A stretch of DNA of 64,000 nucleotides. Source: Kitasatospora cinereorecta (GTDB taxonomy: Bacteria > Actinomycetota > Actinomycetes > Streptomycetales > Streptomycetaceae). The stretch is from positions 62,001 through 126,000 of the forward strand of contig NZ_JAMZDX010000007.1 of assembly GCF_024172095.1 (NCBI RefSeq). The letters run 5' to 3'. The translations under genes and the position numbers were made by a program. A model generated the notes under the pieces. It did not search any database. It was given only the letters and a program-made list of their open reading frames with translations, and had not been told where the DNA came from. The stretch's first letter is position 1, and each line of letters begins with the position of its first letter. Positions 48,131 through 56,844 of the stretch are shown here, piece after piece.

Positions 48131-49816
48131 TCAGCCGGTGAAGCCGGCCGTGATCGAGGTGAACTGCCAGTCGTTCTGGGCGATGCCGGAGCAGGACTCC
48201 TGCAGCCCGCCGCCGGCGCAGCCGCGGTCGCGGTTGACCGACCAGAAGGCCAGTCGGGCGATGTGGTTGGCGTTGGCCCAGTTGCGGATGTCGGTCCAGT
48301 TCTGGACGGTGGTGACCTCGGCGTTGTCGCTGACGCCGTTCATGCCGGAGAGGCCGACGTGCGCGTAGGCGGTGGCGTCGTCCCAGCCGAAGGTGGACTT
48401 CAGCTTGTCCTTCAGACCGTTCGCGGCGCCGACGGTGGCGGCGTACATGTCGGTGGAGGCGTTGCCGAAGTCGAACGGCATGAGCGTGAAGACGTCGATG
48501 TCGGCGCCGAGGGCCTTGGACTGCTCGATCAGCCGGTTGCCGTAGGAGGTCGGGCCGGTGGTCGAGGTGCCGAAGGTGACGATGGTGTGCAGCCCCGGGT
48601 TGTTCTGCTTGACGATCTTCAGCGCGCCGAGGATGCGGTCCTGGACGGTGGGGTTCTCGAACTCGTCGGTGTTCTCGATGTCGATGTCGATGGCCTTGAG
48701 CCCGTACGCGCTGATCACCGACTGGTAGGCGCCGGCCAGGGCGTTCGCGTCGGCGCAGTTGGGGCCGAGCTTGTTGCCCTGCCAGCCGCCGAAGGACGGG
48801 ACCACGTCGCCGCCGGCCGCGCGCACGGCGTTGATGGTGGCCTGGTCGACGCCGCCGGTCAGCGGGCGCTGGCCGTCCCAGGCCGCGTTGCAGCCGCCGG
48901 AGGAGAGCACGAAGGCCAGGGTGAACCACTTCACCCCGGTCGCGTTCATCACCGTGGTCGCGGCCGGCGGGTTGCCCCAGCCGTTGTAGAGGTACGGCGC
49001 GGCCTGCTTGAAGCCGGAGGTCCCGCCGCCGCCCGCGCCGGTGCTGACGGTGACCGGGTTGGAGGCGGCCGAGGCGTTGCCGGCCGCGTCGTGCGCCTTG
49101 ACGGTGAAGGTGTACGCGGTGGAGGCGGCCAGGCCGCCCACGGTGGCACTGGTGCCGGTGACCGTCGCGACCCTGCTCGCGCCCTGGTACACGTCGTACC
49201 CGGTCACCCCGACGTTGTCGGTGGCGGCCGTCCAGGACAGCGAGACGGAGGAGGAGGTCGTGCCGGTGGAGGTCAGCGAGCCCGGTGCGGTGGGCGCCTG
49301 GGTGTCGCCGGTGGAGCCGCCGCCGCCCGGTCCGTCCAGGCTGATGTCGTCCGCGTAGTAGGTGCCCTGGCCGTACCAGCCGTTGAGGTAGATCTCGGCG
49401 GTGGTCTGCGAGGCGCCGGTGGTGAAGGAGACCGACAGCTGCTGGTACGAGGCGGCGGACGGGGTCCAGGTGGAGGCGCCGCCGGTGACGCCCAGGTAGA
49501 CGTACGCGCCCTTGACCCAGCCGGACAGCGAGTAGGTGGTGTTGGGCTGCACCTGGACGGTCTGCGTGCACTTGGCGTTGTCGCTGCTGCTCGCGGCGCC
49601 GGCCAGCGCCTTCGACCCGCTGTGGACCGGGCTCGACACCACCGAGCCGAGCCCGCCGGTGCAGGACCAGCCGGACAGCGTTCCGGTCTCGAAGCCCGGG
49701 TTGGTCAGGATGTTGGCCGCGTGCGCGGTGCTCGGCGCGGTCAGCGCGGCGGCCGTCGCCAGCAGCGCGGCGAGGCCGGCGGCGGGCAGGCGGGTACGTC
49801 GGGGACGGGCGTGCAC
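48131..49816 (-). CDS. Secreted GH18 chitinase-like glycosidase with CBM and FnIII domains
   Basis: A 561-residue secreted enzyme. Residues 1-33 are a signal peptide; about 35-160 a CBM16/4-9-like module (NILTNPGFETGTLSGWSC); about 170-255 an FnIII domain between Gly/Ser linkers; and about 265-560 a GH18 barrel with catalytic motif AIDIDIENTDE (E381, with D377 and D379). Streptomyces enzymes of this architecture are chitinases, but GH18 also includes endo-beta-N-acetylglucosaminidases of Endo H type, so N-glycan activity is possible beside this locus. The GTG start follows GGAGG. A DasR-like site lies upstream. Confidence 0.9.
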   Translation of the reverse strand: MHARPRRTRLPAAGLAALLATAAALTAPSTAHAANILTNPGFETGTLSGWSCTGGLGSVVSSPVHSGSKALAGAASSSDNAKCTQTVQVQPNTTYSLSGWVKGAYVYLGVTGGASTWTPSAASYQQLSVSFTTGASQTTAEIYLNGWYGQGTYYADDISLDGPGGGGSTGDTQAPTAPGSLTSTGTTSSSVSLSWTAATDNVGVTGYDVYQGASRVATVTGTSATVGGLAASTAYTFTVKAHDAAGNASAASNPVTVSTGAGGGGTSGFKQAAPYLYNGWGNPPAATTVMNATGVKWFTLAFVLSSGGCNAAWDGQRPLTGGVDQATINAVRAAGGDVVPSFGGWQGNKLGPNCADANALAGAYQSVISAYGLKAIDIDIENTDEFENPTVQDRILGALKIVKQNNPGLHTIVTFGTSTTGPTSYGNRLIEQSKALGADIDVFTLMPFDFGNASTDMYAATVGAANGLKDKLKSTFGWDDATAYAHVGLSGMNGVSDNAEVTTVQNWTDIRNWANANHIARLAFWSVNRDRGCAGGGLQESCSGIAQNDWQFTSITAGFTG

Positions 49817-49872
49817 GGGGGTACCTCCAGTGGGGGAGTGGGGGTGGAGGTGCGTGGGAGCGCGGACAACAA

Positions 49873-49888
49873 AATGGACTGGACCAAT
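49873..49888 (-). promoter_or_regulatory. DasR-like (dre) site upstream of the GH18 gene
   Basis: Read on the minus strand it is ATTGGTCCAGTCCATT, agreeing at 12 of 16 positions with the recalled DasR consensus. It lies about 57 bases before the GTG start. It fits GlcNAc-responsive control, which is established for Streptomyces chitinase genes. The rest of 49817-50201 shows no gene. Confidence 0.5.
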
Positions 49889-50201
49889 TGCTCATGTCAA
49901 GAGGTGTCCGCGGTTCGGCCGTGCCATGTGACGTGATGTCAAAGTCCCGAACGCGGACCGGGAGCGACTGCTCCGTACGGGTGGACCACGGCACGCCGCC
50001 GGACGCCCCGGCGCGCCGCCGGGGTGCAGCTCGGCGAGGATCGTTCAGCCCAGCTGTGGCCCCCGTTAAGAATTCCTCGATGGACCGCACCCCCTCCGAC
50101 CAGGCAGATTTCACCCTGCCCGGCCGGTCGCGGCCGCACGCCGGGCCTGCCCGGACCTGCCCTCACCAGGTCCGTCCCTCCGTGCGTCAGGAGCGCCCGC
50201 A

Positions 50202-51230
50202 GTGAAGGCACTGGTCAAGCAGCACGCCGAACCCGGACTCTGGATGATCGACGTCCCCGAGCCGGAGATCGGCCCCGCCGACGTGCTGATCAAGGTGCTG
50301 CGCACCGGCATCTGCGGAACCGACCTGCACATCCGCAAGTGGGACGGCTGGGCGCAGCAGACCATCCGGACGCCGATGACCATCGGCCACGAGTTCGTCG
50401 GCGAGGTCGCTGCCGTGGGCGCGGCCGTCGCCGACATCAACGTCGGCGACCTGGTGAGCGGCGAGGGCCACCTGGTCTGCGGCAAGTGCCGCAACTGCCT
50501 GGCCGGCCGCCGCCACCTGTGCCGCAACACCGTCGGTCTCGGCGTCAACCGCGACGGCGCTTTCGCCGAGTACGTCGCGCTGCCCGCCTCCAACGTCTGG
50601 GTCCACCGGGTGCCGGTCGACCTCGACGTCGCCGCGATCTTCGACCCGTTCGGCAACGCCGTGCACACCGCGCTCTCCTTCCCGCTGGTCGGCGAGGACG
50701 TGCTGGTCACCGGCGCCGGCCCGATCGGCATCATGGCCGCCGCCGTCGCCAAGCACGCCGGCGCCCGCAACGTGATGATCACCGACGTCTCCCCGTACCG
50801 CCTGGAGCTGGCCCGCCAGGTCGGCGTCTCGCTCGCCCTCGACGTCTCGCAGCACACCATCGAGGAGGGCCAGCAGAAGCTCGGCCTGCGCGAGGGCTTC
50901 GACGTCGGCCTGGAGATGTCCGGCCGCCCCGAGGCGATGCAGTCGATGATCGCCAACATGACCCACGGCGGCAAGATCGCCATGCTGGGCCTGCCGGCCG
51001 ACGACTTCCCGGTCGACTGGGCGCGGATCGTCACCTCGATGATCACCATCAAGGGCATCTACGGCCGCGAGATGTTCGAGACCTGGTACGCGATGTCCGT
51101 CCTGCTCGAAGGCGGCCTCGACCTCAGCCCGGTGATCACCGGCCGCTACGCCGCCACCGACTTCGACGCCGCCTTCGACGAGGCCGCCGGCGGCAACTGC
51201 GGCAAGATCATCCTCGACTGGACCGTCTGA
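50202..51230 (+). CDS. tdh: L-threonine 3-dehydrogenase
   Basis: A 342-residue zinc-dependent medium-chain dehydrogenase that oxidises L-threonine to 2-amino-3-ketobutyrate with NAD+. RTGICGTDLHI carries the catalytic-zinc cysteine, GHEFVGEV the histidine-glutamate pair, LVCGKCRNCLAGRRHLC the structural-zinc cysteines, and VTGAGPIGIMAA the NAD-binding motif. The GTG start has AGGAG upstream. The next gene encodes the ligase/transferase that uses its product, making a two-enzyme threonine-to-glycine pathway. Confidence 0.95.
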   Translation: MKALVKQHAEPGLWMIDVPEPEIGPADVLIKVLRTGICGTDLHIRKWDGWAQQTIRTPMTIGHEFVGEVAAVGAAVADINVGDLVSGEGHLVCGKCRNCLAGRRHLCRNTVGLGVNRDGAFAEYVALPASNVWVHRVPVDLDVAAIFDPFGNAVHTALSFPLVGEDVLVTGAGPIGIMAAAVAKHAGARNVMITDVSPYRLELARQVGVSLALDVSQHTIEEGQQKLGLREGFDVGLEMSGRPEAMQSMIANMTHGGKIAMLGLPADDFPVDWARIVTSMITIKGIYGREMFETWYAMSVLLEGGLDLSPVITGRYAATDFDAAFDEAAGGNCGKIILDWTV

Positions 51231-51269
51231 AACCCCTCGAACCACCCGAACCCCGACAGGAGCTTCCCG

Positions 51270-52460
51270 TTGTTCGACAACGTCCGCGACGACCTCGCCG
51301 CCACCCTCGACGAGATCCGTGAGGCCGGCCTCTTCAAGCCCGAGCGGGTCATCGGCAGCCCCCAGTCCGCCTCCGTGACGGTCACCTCCGGCAACGGCGC
51401 CGAGGTCCTCAACTTCTGCGCCAACAACTACCTCGGCCTCGCCGACCACCCCGACGTCATCGCCGCCGCCAAGGACGCCCTCGACCGCTGGGGCTACGGC
51501 ATGGCCTCCGTCCGCTTCATCTGCGGCACCCAGGACGTGCACAAGGAGCTCGAACAGCGCCTCTCGCACTTCCTCGGCCAGGAGGACACGATCCTCTACT
51601 CCTCCTGCTTCGACGCCAACGGCGGCGTCTTCGAGACCCTCCTCGACGAGCGCGACGCGGTCATCTCCGACGCCCTCAACCACGCGTCGATCATCGACGG
51701 CATCCGCCTCTCCAAGGCCCGCCGCCACCGCTACGCCAACCGCGACCTCGCCGACCTCGAGAAGCAGCTCCAGGACACCCAGGACGCCCGCCGCCGCCTC
51801 GTCGTCACCGACGGCGTCTTCTCCATGGACGGCTACATCGCCCCGCTCCGCGAGATCTGCGACCTCGCCGACCGGTACGACGCCATGGTCATGGTCGACG
51901 ACTCGCACGCCGTCGGCTTCGTCGGCCCCGGCGGCCGCGGCACCCCTGAGCTCCACGGCGTCATGGACCGCGTCGACATCATCACCGGCACCCTCGGCAA
52001 GGCCCTCGGCGGCGCCAGCGGCGGCTACGTCGCCGCCCGCCGCGAGATCGTCGCCCTGCTGCGCCAGCGCTCCCGCCCGTACCTGTTCTCCAACTCGCTC
52101 GCCCCCGTCATCGCCGCCGCCTCGCTCAAGGTCCTCGACCTCCTCGAGACCTCCGGCGACCTGCGGGAACGCCTCGCGGCCAACACCGCGCTGTTCCGCT
52201 CGAAGATGACCGACGCCGGGTTCGAGATCCTGCCCGGCGAGCATGCGATCGCCCCCGTCATGATCGGCGACGCCGCGAAGGCCGGCCGCCTCGCCGAGCT
52301 GCTCCTCGAGCGCGGCGTGTACGTCATCGGGTTCTCCTACCCCGTCGTCCCGCACGGCCAGGCCCGGATCCGCGTCCAGCTCTCCGCCGCCCACTCCACC
52401 GAGGACGTGGAGCGCGCCGTCGCCGCCTTCATCGACGCCCGCGACGCGCTCGACGCCTGA
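51270..52460 (+). CDS. kbl: Glycine C-acetyltransferase (2-amino-3-ketobutyrate CoA ligase)
   Basis: A 396-residue PLP enzyme of the alpha-oxoamine synthase family that converts 2-amino-3-ketobutyrate and CoA to glycine and acetyl-CoA. FCANNYLGLADHPDV, SVRFICGTQDVHKELE and the PLP lysine K244 in TGTLGKALGG are typical of Kbl. No nearby ATG exists; TTG at 51270 with CAGGAGC upstream is the best start, an unusual choice in this window. It is transcribed with tdh (39-base gap) and ends before a strong intrinsic terminator. Confidence 0.94.
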   Translation: MFDNVRDDLAATLDEIREAGLFKPERVIGSPQSASVTVTSGNGAEVLNFCANNYLGLADHPDVIAAAKDALDRWGYGMASVRFICGTQDVHKELEQRLSHFLGQEDTILYSSCFDANGGVFETLLDERDAVISDALNHASIIDGIRLSKARRHRYANRDLADLEKQLQDTQDARRRLVVTDGVFSMDGYIAPLREICDLADRYDAMVMVDDSHAVGFVGPGGRGTPELHGVMDRVDIITGTLGKALGGASGGYVAARREIVALLRQRSRPYLFSNSLAPVIAAASLKVLDLLETSGDLRERLAANTALFRSKMTDAGFEILPGEHAIAPVMIGDAAKAGRLAELLLERGVYVIGFSYPVVPHGQARIRVQLSAAHSTEDVERAVAAFIDARDALDA

Positions 52461-52500
52461 CCCCACGGCGCGGACCCCACCCTCACCCGCGCCCTCCCCA

Positions 52501-52552
52501 CAGCCGCCGGCCCCCACCCTCGATCCACCGGGCCGGCGGCTGTCTTTTGCTT
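52501..52552 (+). terminator. Intrinsic terminator after tdh-kbl
   Basis: Perfect 13-bp arms (52501-52513 and 52530-52542, CAGCCGCCGGCCC and its complement) are followed by a T-rich tract TCTTTTGCTTCT, the clearest rho-independent terminator in the window. Confidence 0.85.
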
Positions 52553-52554
52553 CT

Positions 52555-52634
52555 CAGGGGCTCGGGGAACTGCGAGGCCGACCCCGAGGGTGGTGAGCGT
52601 GCTCGATTTGGCGGGCCCCGGGAGTGGGTGGCCG
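52555..52634 (+). repeat. Intergenic repeat unit A (80 bp)
   Basis: The unit begins CAGGGGCTCGGGGAACTGCG. It is 77/80 identical to unit B at 52680-52759, in the same orientation. It lies in the 543-base non-coding stretch between kbl and the GT87/PAP2 gene. Confidence 0.9.
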
Positions 52635-52679
52635 AGCACCCGGGGTCGACCGTTCTCGTCTTCTGCAGGCGCTCACCAT

Positions 52680-52759
52680 CAGGGGCTCGGGGAACTGCGA
52701 GGCCGACCCCGAGGGTGGTGAGCGTGCTCGTTCTGGCGGGCCCCGGGAGTTGGTGGCCG
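52680..52759 (+). repeat. Intergenic repeat unit B (80 bp)
   Basis: This is a direct repeat of unit A. Its first 31 bases (52680-52710) are inversely repeated at 52809-52839 with a single mismatch that still allows a G-U pair, so transcripts could form a very stable long hairpin. Confidence 0.9.
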
Positions 52760-52808
52760 GCCGAGGACCGCTCCCGGGGTCGGCCGTTCCTGTACCTGAG
52801 CCGCTCCC

Positions 52809-52905
52809 GGGGTCGGCCTCGCGGTTCCCCGAGCCCCTGATGGCTGGGGTCGCGGTTCCCCGAGCCCCTGGTGGGTGGGGTCGCAGTTCCCCGAGCCCCC
52901 GATGG
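52809..52905 (-). repeat. Inverted partial copies of the repeat (three or more)
   Basis: Reverse-oriented cores resembling GGTTCCCCGAGCCCCTG occur at 52809-52839, 52846-52870 and 52877-52900, with a decayed piece near 52913-52925. These short palindrome-forming units resemble REP-like dispersed elements common between Streptomyces genes. No ORF in this stretch is credible. Confidence 0.8.
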
Positions 52906-53003
52906 TTCTCCGAAGTTCCCCGATGGTTCCCTGATCGGCCCGTCGGGGTGCGGAGCGGCGGGTGGGGCTGGAGAGTCGGAGGGGGTCGAGGAGAGGAGTC
53001 GGG

Positions 53004-54842
53004 ATGCCGGTGAGCCGGGCCGTCCCCGTGGGGCGGCGGTTCGGGGTGGTCTCGGCTGGGGTGGTGCCGGCGTGCTGGGTGGTGGTGCTGCTGGGGGTGG
53101 CGGTGCTCACGTGGCGGGAGCTGGCGGCCGCCGCAGGCGGCGCGCAGCTGGCGCTGCCGCAGGCGGTCGCCCCGTCCCGGGTGCTGCTGGTGGGTGTGGC
53201 GCTGGGCGCGGTCGCGGGTATCGGGGTGCTGGTGGGCCGCCGTCCGCCGCCGGGTCTGCCGTTCCCGCGGGCGGTGGCGCCGGCGGGGGCGGCGGCGGTG
53301 CTGGTGGGGGCGGAGTTGCGGGGGCATCCGGCGGACGCGGTGCTGACGGTGGGGTGCATCGCGCTGGTGCTGGCGGAGATGGTGGGGGAGGGCCGCCGGC
53401 CGGGCGGGGTCGCGCTGGGGGTGGCGATCGCGGTGCAGCCGACGTTCGTGTTGTTCGCGGTGGTGCTGTGGTTGCGGCGCCGGCGGGGTGCGGCCGCGGT
53501 GGCGCTGGCGGTGGCGGCGGCGGTGCAGGGGGTGGTCTTCGGGGCGGATCCGGCGGGGGCGGCGGCGCGCTGGGAGCGGTTGACGGATGCGGCGGCGGAT
53601 CTGGGCAATCAGTCGTTGCCGGCGGTGCTGTCGCGGCTGGGTCTGGCCGGTCCGGGTCTGGTGGCGGGCTGGCTGGCGCTGGCGGTGCTGGTGGCGGTGG
53701 TGGCGGTACGGCGGGCGCGGGTGTTCACCGCGGACGGTCAGCCGCTGCTGGCGCTGGGCGTGGTGGGGTGTGCGGCGACGGCGGCGGCGGCGTACGCGGG
53801 GCCGGCGGATCTGGGGTGGCTGCTGCTGGCGGCGACCGGACGGCTGGGGCGGCGTCCGGAGGACCGGGTGCTGTGGCCGGTGGCGGCGGTGATGGCGGCG
53901 CTGCTGCCGAGCAGCCTGTTCGATCCGCACATCGAGCCGGTGACGAGCTTCCTGCTGCGCAACACTCCGGCGATGGTGCTGCTCGCGGCGGCGGCGGTGC
54001 TGCCGTTCCGGCGGCGCGGGGATCCGCTGTGGGTGGTGCGGCGGGTGGCGGCGCCAGAGGTTGCGCGGCCGCCGTTCGGGCTGCGCGGCCTGCCGCTGCT
54101 GCCGGCCGGGCTGCGTCCGGTGTCGCGGCCGAACCTGCTGCTGGAGCTGCTGCTCATCCAGGTCGGGTACGGGATCTACACGTGGATCCGCAACGCGGTG
54201 CCGGACCGTACCGAGCAGGCGATGGCGCACGCGATGGCGGTGGTGCGGGTGGAGCGGATCCTGCACGTGGACGTCGAGCACCTGTTGAACGCGTTCGCGT
54301 TGCGGACGCGCTGGGTGCTGGAGGCGGGGCTGCAGTACTACAAGAGCCTGCACTTCACCGTTCCGCTGGCGGTCCTGGTCTGGCTGTACCTGTGCCACCC
54401 GGAGCGGTACCGCACCGGCCGGACGGTGCTCTTCGCGGCGACCGGGCTGGCCCTGCTCGGCTTCTGGGGCTACCCGCTGGCCCCGCCGCGGCTGACCCCG
54501 GGGGCGGGGATGAGCGACACCCTGCCCGGGAAGGTGGGCACCGCGCCGCTGGGCGCGCTCACGGCGCTGACCAACCAGTACGCGGCGATGCCGTCGCTGC
54601 ACGTGGCGTGGGCGGGCTGGTGCGCGCTGGTGGTGGTGACCACCAGCCGCAGTCCGTGGGCGCGGGGGCTGGCCCTGACGTACCCCGTGCTGACGCTGTT
54701 CGTGGTGGTGTCGACCGCGAACCACTGGGTGCTGGACGCGGTCGGCGGGGCGGCGGTGCTGCTGGCCGGCGCCATGGTCCAGTACTCGCTCACCGGTCGG
54801 CTGCTGGTCGACCGGGCACCGCCGACCTGCTGGCAGAATTGA
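53004..54842 (+). CDS. Membrane GT87-like / PAP2-family fusion protein
   Basis: A 612-residue polytopic membrane protein. The N-terminal 370 residues have multiple hydrophobic helices and resemble a glycosyltransferase-87/mannosyltransferase-type membrane region, but I cannot see the usual acidic catalytic motif near its start. The C-terminal about 230 residues are a PAP2/inositolphosphotransferase-type domain (WIRNAVPDRTEQAMAHA, AAMPSLHVAWAGW, VSTANHWVLDAVGGA), with catalytic histidines in SLHVAW and ANHW. It probably handles lipid-linked phosphates or sugars at the membrane. ATG 53004 has GAGAGGA six bases upstream. The following LysR-family gene starts four bases after its stop. Confidence 0.75.
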   Translation: MPVSRAVPVGRRFGVVSAGVVPACWVVVLLGVAVLTWRELAAAAGGAQLALPQAVAPSRVLLVGVALGAVAGIGVLVGRRPPPGLPFPRAVAPAGAAAVLVGAELRGHPADAVLTVGCIALVLAEMVGEGRRPGGVALGVAIAVQPTFVLFAVVLWLRRRRGAAAVALAVAAAVQGVVFGADPAGAAARWERLTDAAADLGNQSLPAVLSRLGLAGPGLVAGWLALAVLVAVVAVRRARVFTADGQPLLALGVVGCAATAAAAYAGPADLGWLLLAATGRLGRRPEDRVLWPVAAVMAALLPSSLFDPHIEPVTSFLLRNTPAMVLLAAAAVLPFRRRGDPLWVVRRVAAPEVARPPFGLRGLPLLPAGLRPVSRPNLLLELLLIQVGYGIYTWIRNAVPDRTEQAMAHAMAVVRVERILHVDVEHLLNAFALRTRWVLEAGLQYYKSLHFTVPLAVLVWLYLCHPERYRTGRTVLFAATGLALLGFWGYPLAPPRLTPGAGMSDTLPGKVGTAPLGALTALTNQYAAMPSLHVAWAGWCALVVVTTSRSPWARGLALTYPVLTLFVVVSTANHWVLDAVGGAAVLLAGAMVQYSLTGRLLVDRAPPTCWQN

Positions 54843-54846
54843 GCCC

Positions 54847-55788
54847 GTGATCGACGCACGACGGCTGCGGACCCTGCGGGCCGTGGCCGACCACCGCACC
54901 GTGACGGCCGCCGCGGCCGCGCTCTACCTCACCCCCTCGGCGGTCTCCCAGCAGCTCGCCGCCCTGGAGCAGGAGACCGGCCACCACTTGCTGCTGCGGG
55001 ACGGCCGCGGGGTGCGGCTGACCGCCGCGGGCGAGATCCTGCTGGTCCACGCGGACGCCGTGCTGGCCCAGCTCGAACGGGCCGAGGCCGACCTCGCGGC
55101 GTACAGCGAGGGCGCGTCCGGCGAGGTGACCGTCGCCGCGTTCGCCACCGGCATCGCCCTGGTGCTCGCCCCGGCGATCGGCGCGCTCGCCGCGAGCGCC
55201 CCCGGGGTGCGGCTGAAGGTGCTCGACGCCGAGGGCGACGCCAGCCTGCCGATGGTGCTGGACGGGCGGGCGGACATCGCGGTCGCGGTCGAGTACCGGG
55301 GCGCGCCGCGCGCCGACGACCGGCGGATCACCCGGCTGCCGCTGTACGCGGAGCCGTTCGAGGCGGTTCTGCCGCTCGACCACCCGCTGGCCGCGGCCCC
55401 CGGGGCGGTCGCCGTGGCGGACCTGGCCGCCGAACCGTGGATCGGCCCCTACCCCGGCAACCCGTGCCACGACGTGGTGCTGCTGGCGTGCGAGCATGCC
55501 GGATTCCAGCCGCGCCTGGTGCACTCCTCCGACGACTTCCGTGCCGTGGTGGCGCTCGCCTCCGCCGGGGCGGGCGTGGCGCTGGTGCCCCGCTCGGCGC
55601 TGGGTGGCACCGACCTCGCCACCGTGGCGGTCCGGCCGGTGGACAGCGACCTGGCCACCCGCAAGGTGTTCGCGGCGGTGCGCAGCGGCGCCGAGGACCA
55701 CCCCCTGATCCGGCCGGTGCTCGGTGCACTGGCCGCCGCGGCGGAACGGCTCGACCGACTCGAATCGGCCGATCTGACCGCATCCTGA
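54847..55788 (+). CDS. LysR-family transcriptional regulator
   Basis: A 313-residue LysR-type regulator: winged HTH in RRLRTLRAVADHRTVTAAAA and LTPSAVSQQLAALEQETG, then an effector-binding domain. The GTG start lies four bases after the fusion-protein stop, so it may be co-transcribed with it. Similar LysR genes sit near tdh-kbl in other streptomycetes (recalled, not verified), so it could regulate threonine degradation. No clear T-N11-A box was assigned. Confidence 0.92.
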   Translation: MIDARRLRTLRAVADHRTVTAAAAALYLTPSAVSQQLAALEQETGHHLLLRDGRGVRLTAAGEILLVHADAVLAQLERAEADLAAYSEGASGEVTVAAFATGIALVLAPAIGALAASAPGVRLKVLDAEGDASLPMVLDGRADIAVAVEYRGAPRADDRRITRLPLYAEPFEAVLPLDHPLAAAPGAVAVADLAAEPWIGPYPGNPCHDVVLLACEHAGFQPRLVHSSDDFRAVVALASAGAGVALVPRSALGGTDLATVAVRPVDSDLATRKVFAAVRSGAEDHPLIRPVLGALAAAAERLDRLESADLTAS

Positions 55789-55877
55789 CTGCTCAGCAGC
55801 ATGACTGGCATATGCTCCTGGCAGGCTCGGCCGGGCGACCGACCCGGCGGCATCCCACCCTCGCAGGAGCGCATCCG

Positions 55878-56801
55878 ATGAGCGACCACCACCTCGACCT
55901 CGACGGCGCGACGATCCCGGTCGCCGTGATCGGCCTCGGCGACATCGCCCAGAAGGCCTACCTCCCGGTGCTCACCAGCCAGCCCGGGCTCGACCTGCGG
56001 CTGATGACCCGCTCCCGTGACAAGCTGGACCGGATCGGCGACGCGTACCGCATCCCGCACCGCTACACCGACCTCGACGAGGTCATCGGGAGCGGCATCC
56101 GGGCCGCCTTCGTGCACGCCTCCACCGACCAGCACGTGCCGATCGTGGAGCAGCTGCTGCTGGCCGGCGTCGACGTGTACGTGGACAAGCCGCTCGACCA
56201 TCACCTGGCCGGCGCCCGGAAGCTGGTCGACCTCGCCGAGTCGACCGGCCGCTCCCTGCTGGTCGGCTTCAACCGGCGCCACGCGCCCGGCTACCTGCTC
56301 GCCAAGGAGCGGCCGCGCGATCTGATCGTGCTGCAGAAGCACCGCGAGGGCCTGCCCGAGGAGGCCCGCAGCCTGGTCTTCGACGACTTCATCCACGTCG
56401 TCGACACCCTGCGCTTCCTGGTCCCCGGCGAGATCGAGCACGTGGACGTCCGCTCGCGCAGCCGAGGCGGACTGGTCGAGCACCTCGTCCTCACCCTCGC
56501 CGGGGCGGGTTTCACCGCCCTCGGCATCATGAACCGGCTCTCCGGCTCCACCGAGGAGGTGCTGGAGGTCTCCGGCGGCGACTCCAAGCGGGTCGTGGTC
56601 AACCTCGCCGAGGTGATCGACCACCGCGGCCAGCCCACCGTCCGCCGCCGCGGCGACTGGGTCCCGGTCGCCCGCCAGCGCGGCATCGAGCAGGTCGTGC
56701 TGCACTTCCTGGAGGCCGTCCGCGCCGGCAAGACCCTCTCCGCCCGCGATGCGCTGCGCACCCACGAACTGTGCGAGCACATCGTCGAGCAGATCGGCTG
56801 A
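55878..56801 (+). CDS. Gfo/Idh/MocA-family oxidoreductase
   Basis: A 307-residue NAD(P)-dependent dehydrogenase. The Rossmann motif IPVAVIGLGDIAQKAYLPVL is near residues 12-31 and the conserved DVYVDKPLDHH lysine motif near 105. GFNRRHAPGYL follows. The C-terminal substrate domain is shorter than in many family members (about 307 versus 330-380 residues) and contains FDDFIHVVDTLRFL. Typical substrates are sugars, inositols or sugar nucleotides; the true one is not visible. It has AGGAG nine bases upstream and is probably monocistronic. Confidence 0.9.
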   Translation: MSDHHLDLDGATIPVAVIGLGDIAQKAYLPVLTSQPGLDLRLMTRSRDKLDRIGDAYRIPHRYTDLDEVIGSGIRAAFVHASTDQHVPIVEQLLLAGVDVYVDKPLDHHLAGARKLVDLAESTGRSLLVGFNRRHAPGYLLAKERPRDLIVLQKHREGLPEEARSLVFDDFIHVVDTLRFLVPGEIEHVDVRSRSRGGLVEHLVLTLAGAGFTALGIMNRLSGSTEEVLEVSGGDSKRVVVNLAEVIDHRGQPTVRRRGDWVPVARQRGIEQVVLHFLEAVRAGKTLSARDALRTHELCEHIVEQIG

Positions 56802-56844
56802 CCCGCCGGCGGTCGACCCCGTCGGCTGGTTATCGGACGGCGGG

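Noticed and set aside
48131..49816. GH18 enzyme as an integral part of the N-glycan locus (Endo H type)
   Set aside because: Domain order CBM-FnIII-GH18 and a DasR-like site suit a chitinase; it lies after a terminator and is not preceded by the LacI palindrome. Left as an alternative only.
52554..54899. A 781-codon minus-strand open frame over the repeats and GT87/PAP2 gene
   Set aside because: It is a low-complexity R/P/H-rich antisense shadow; the plus strand encodes the PAP2 motifs and the repeat region shows no codon structure.
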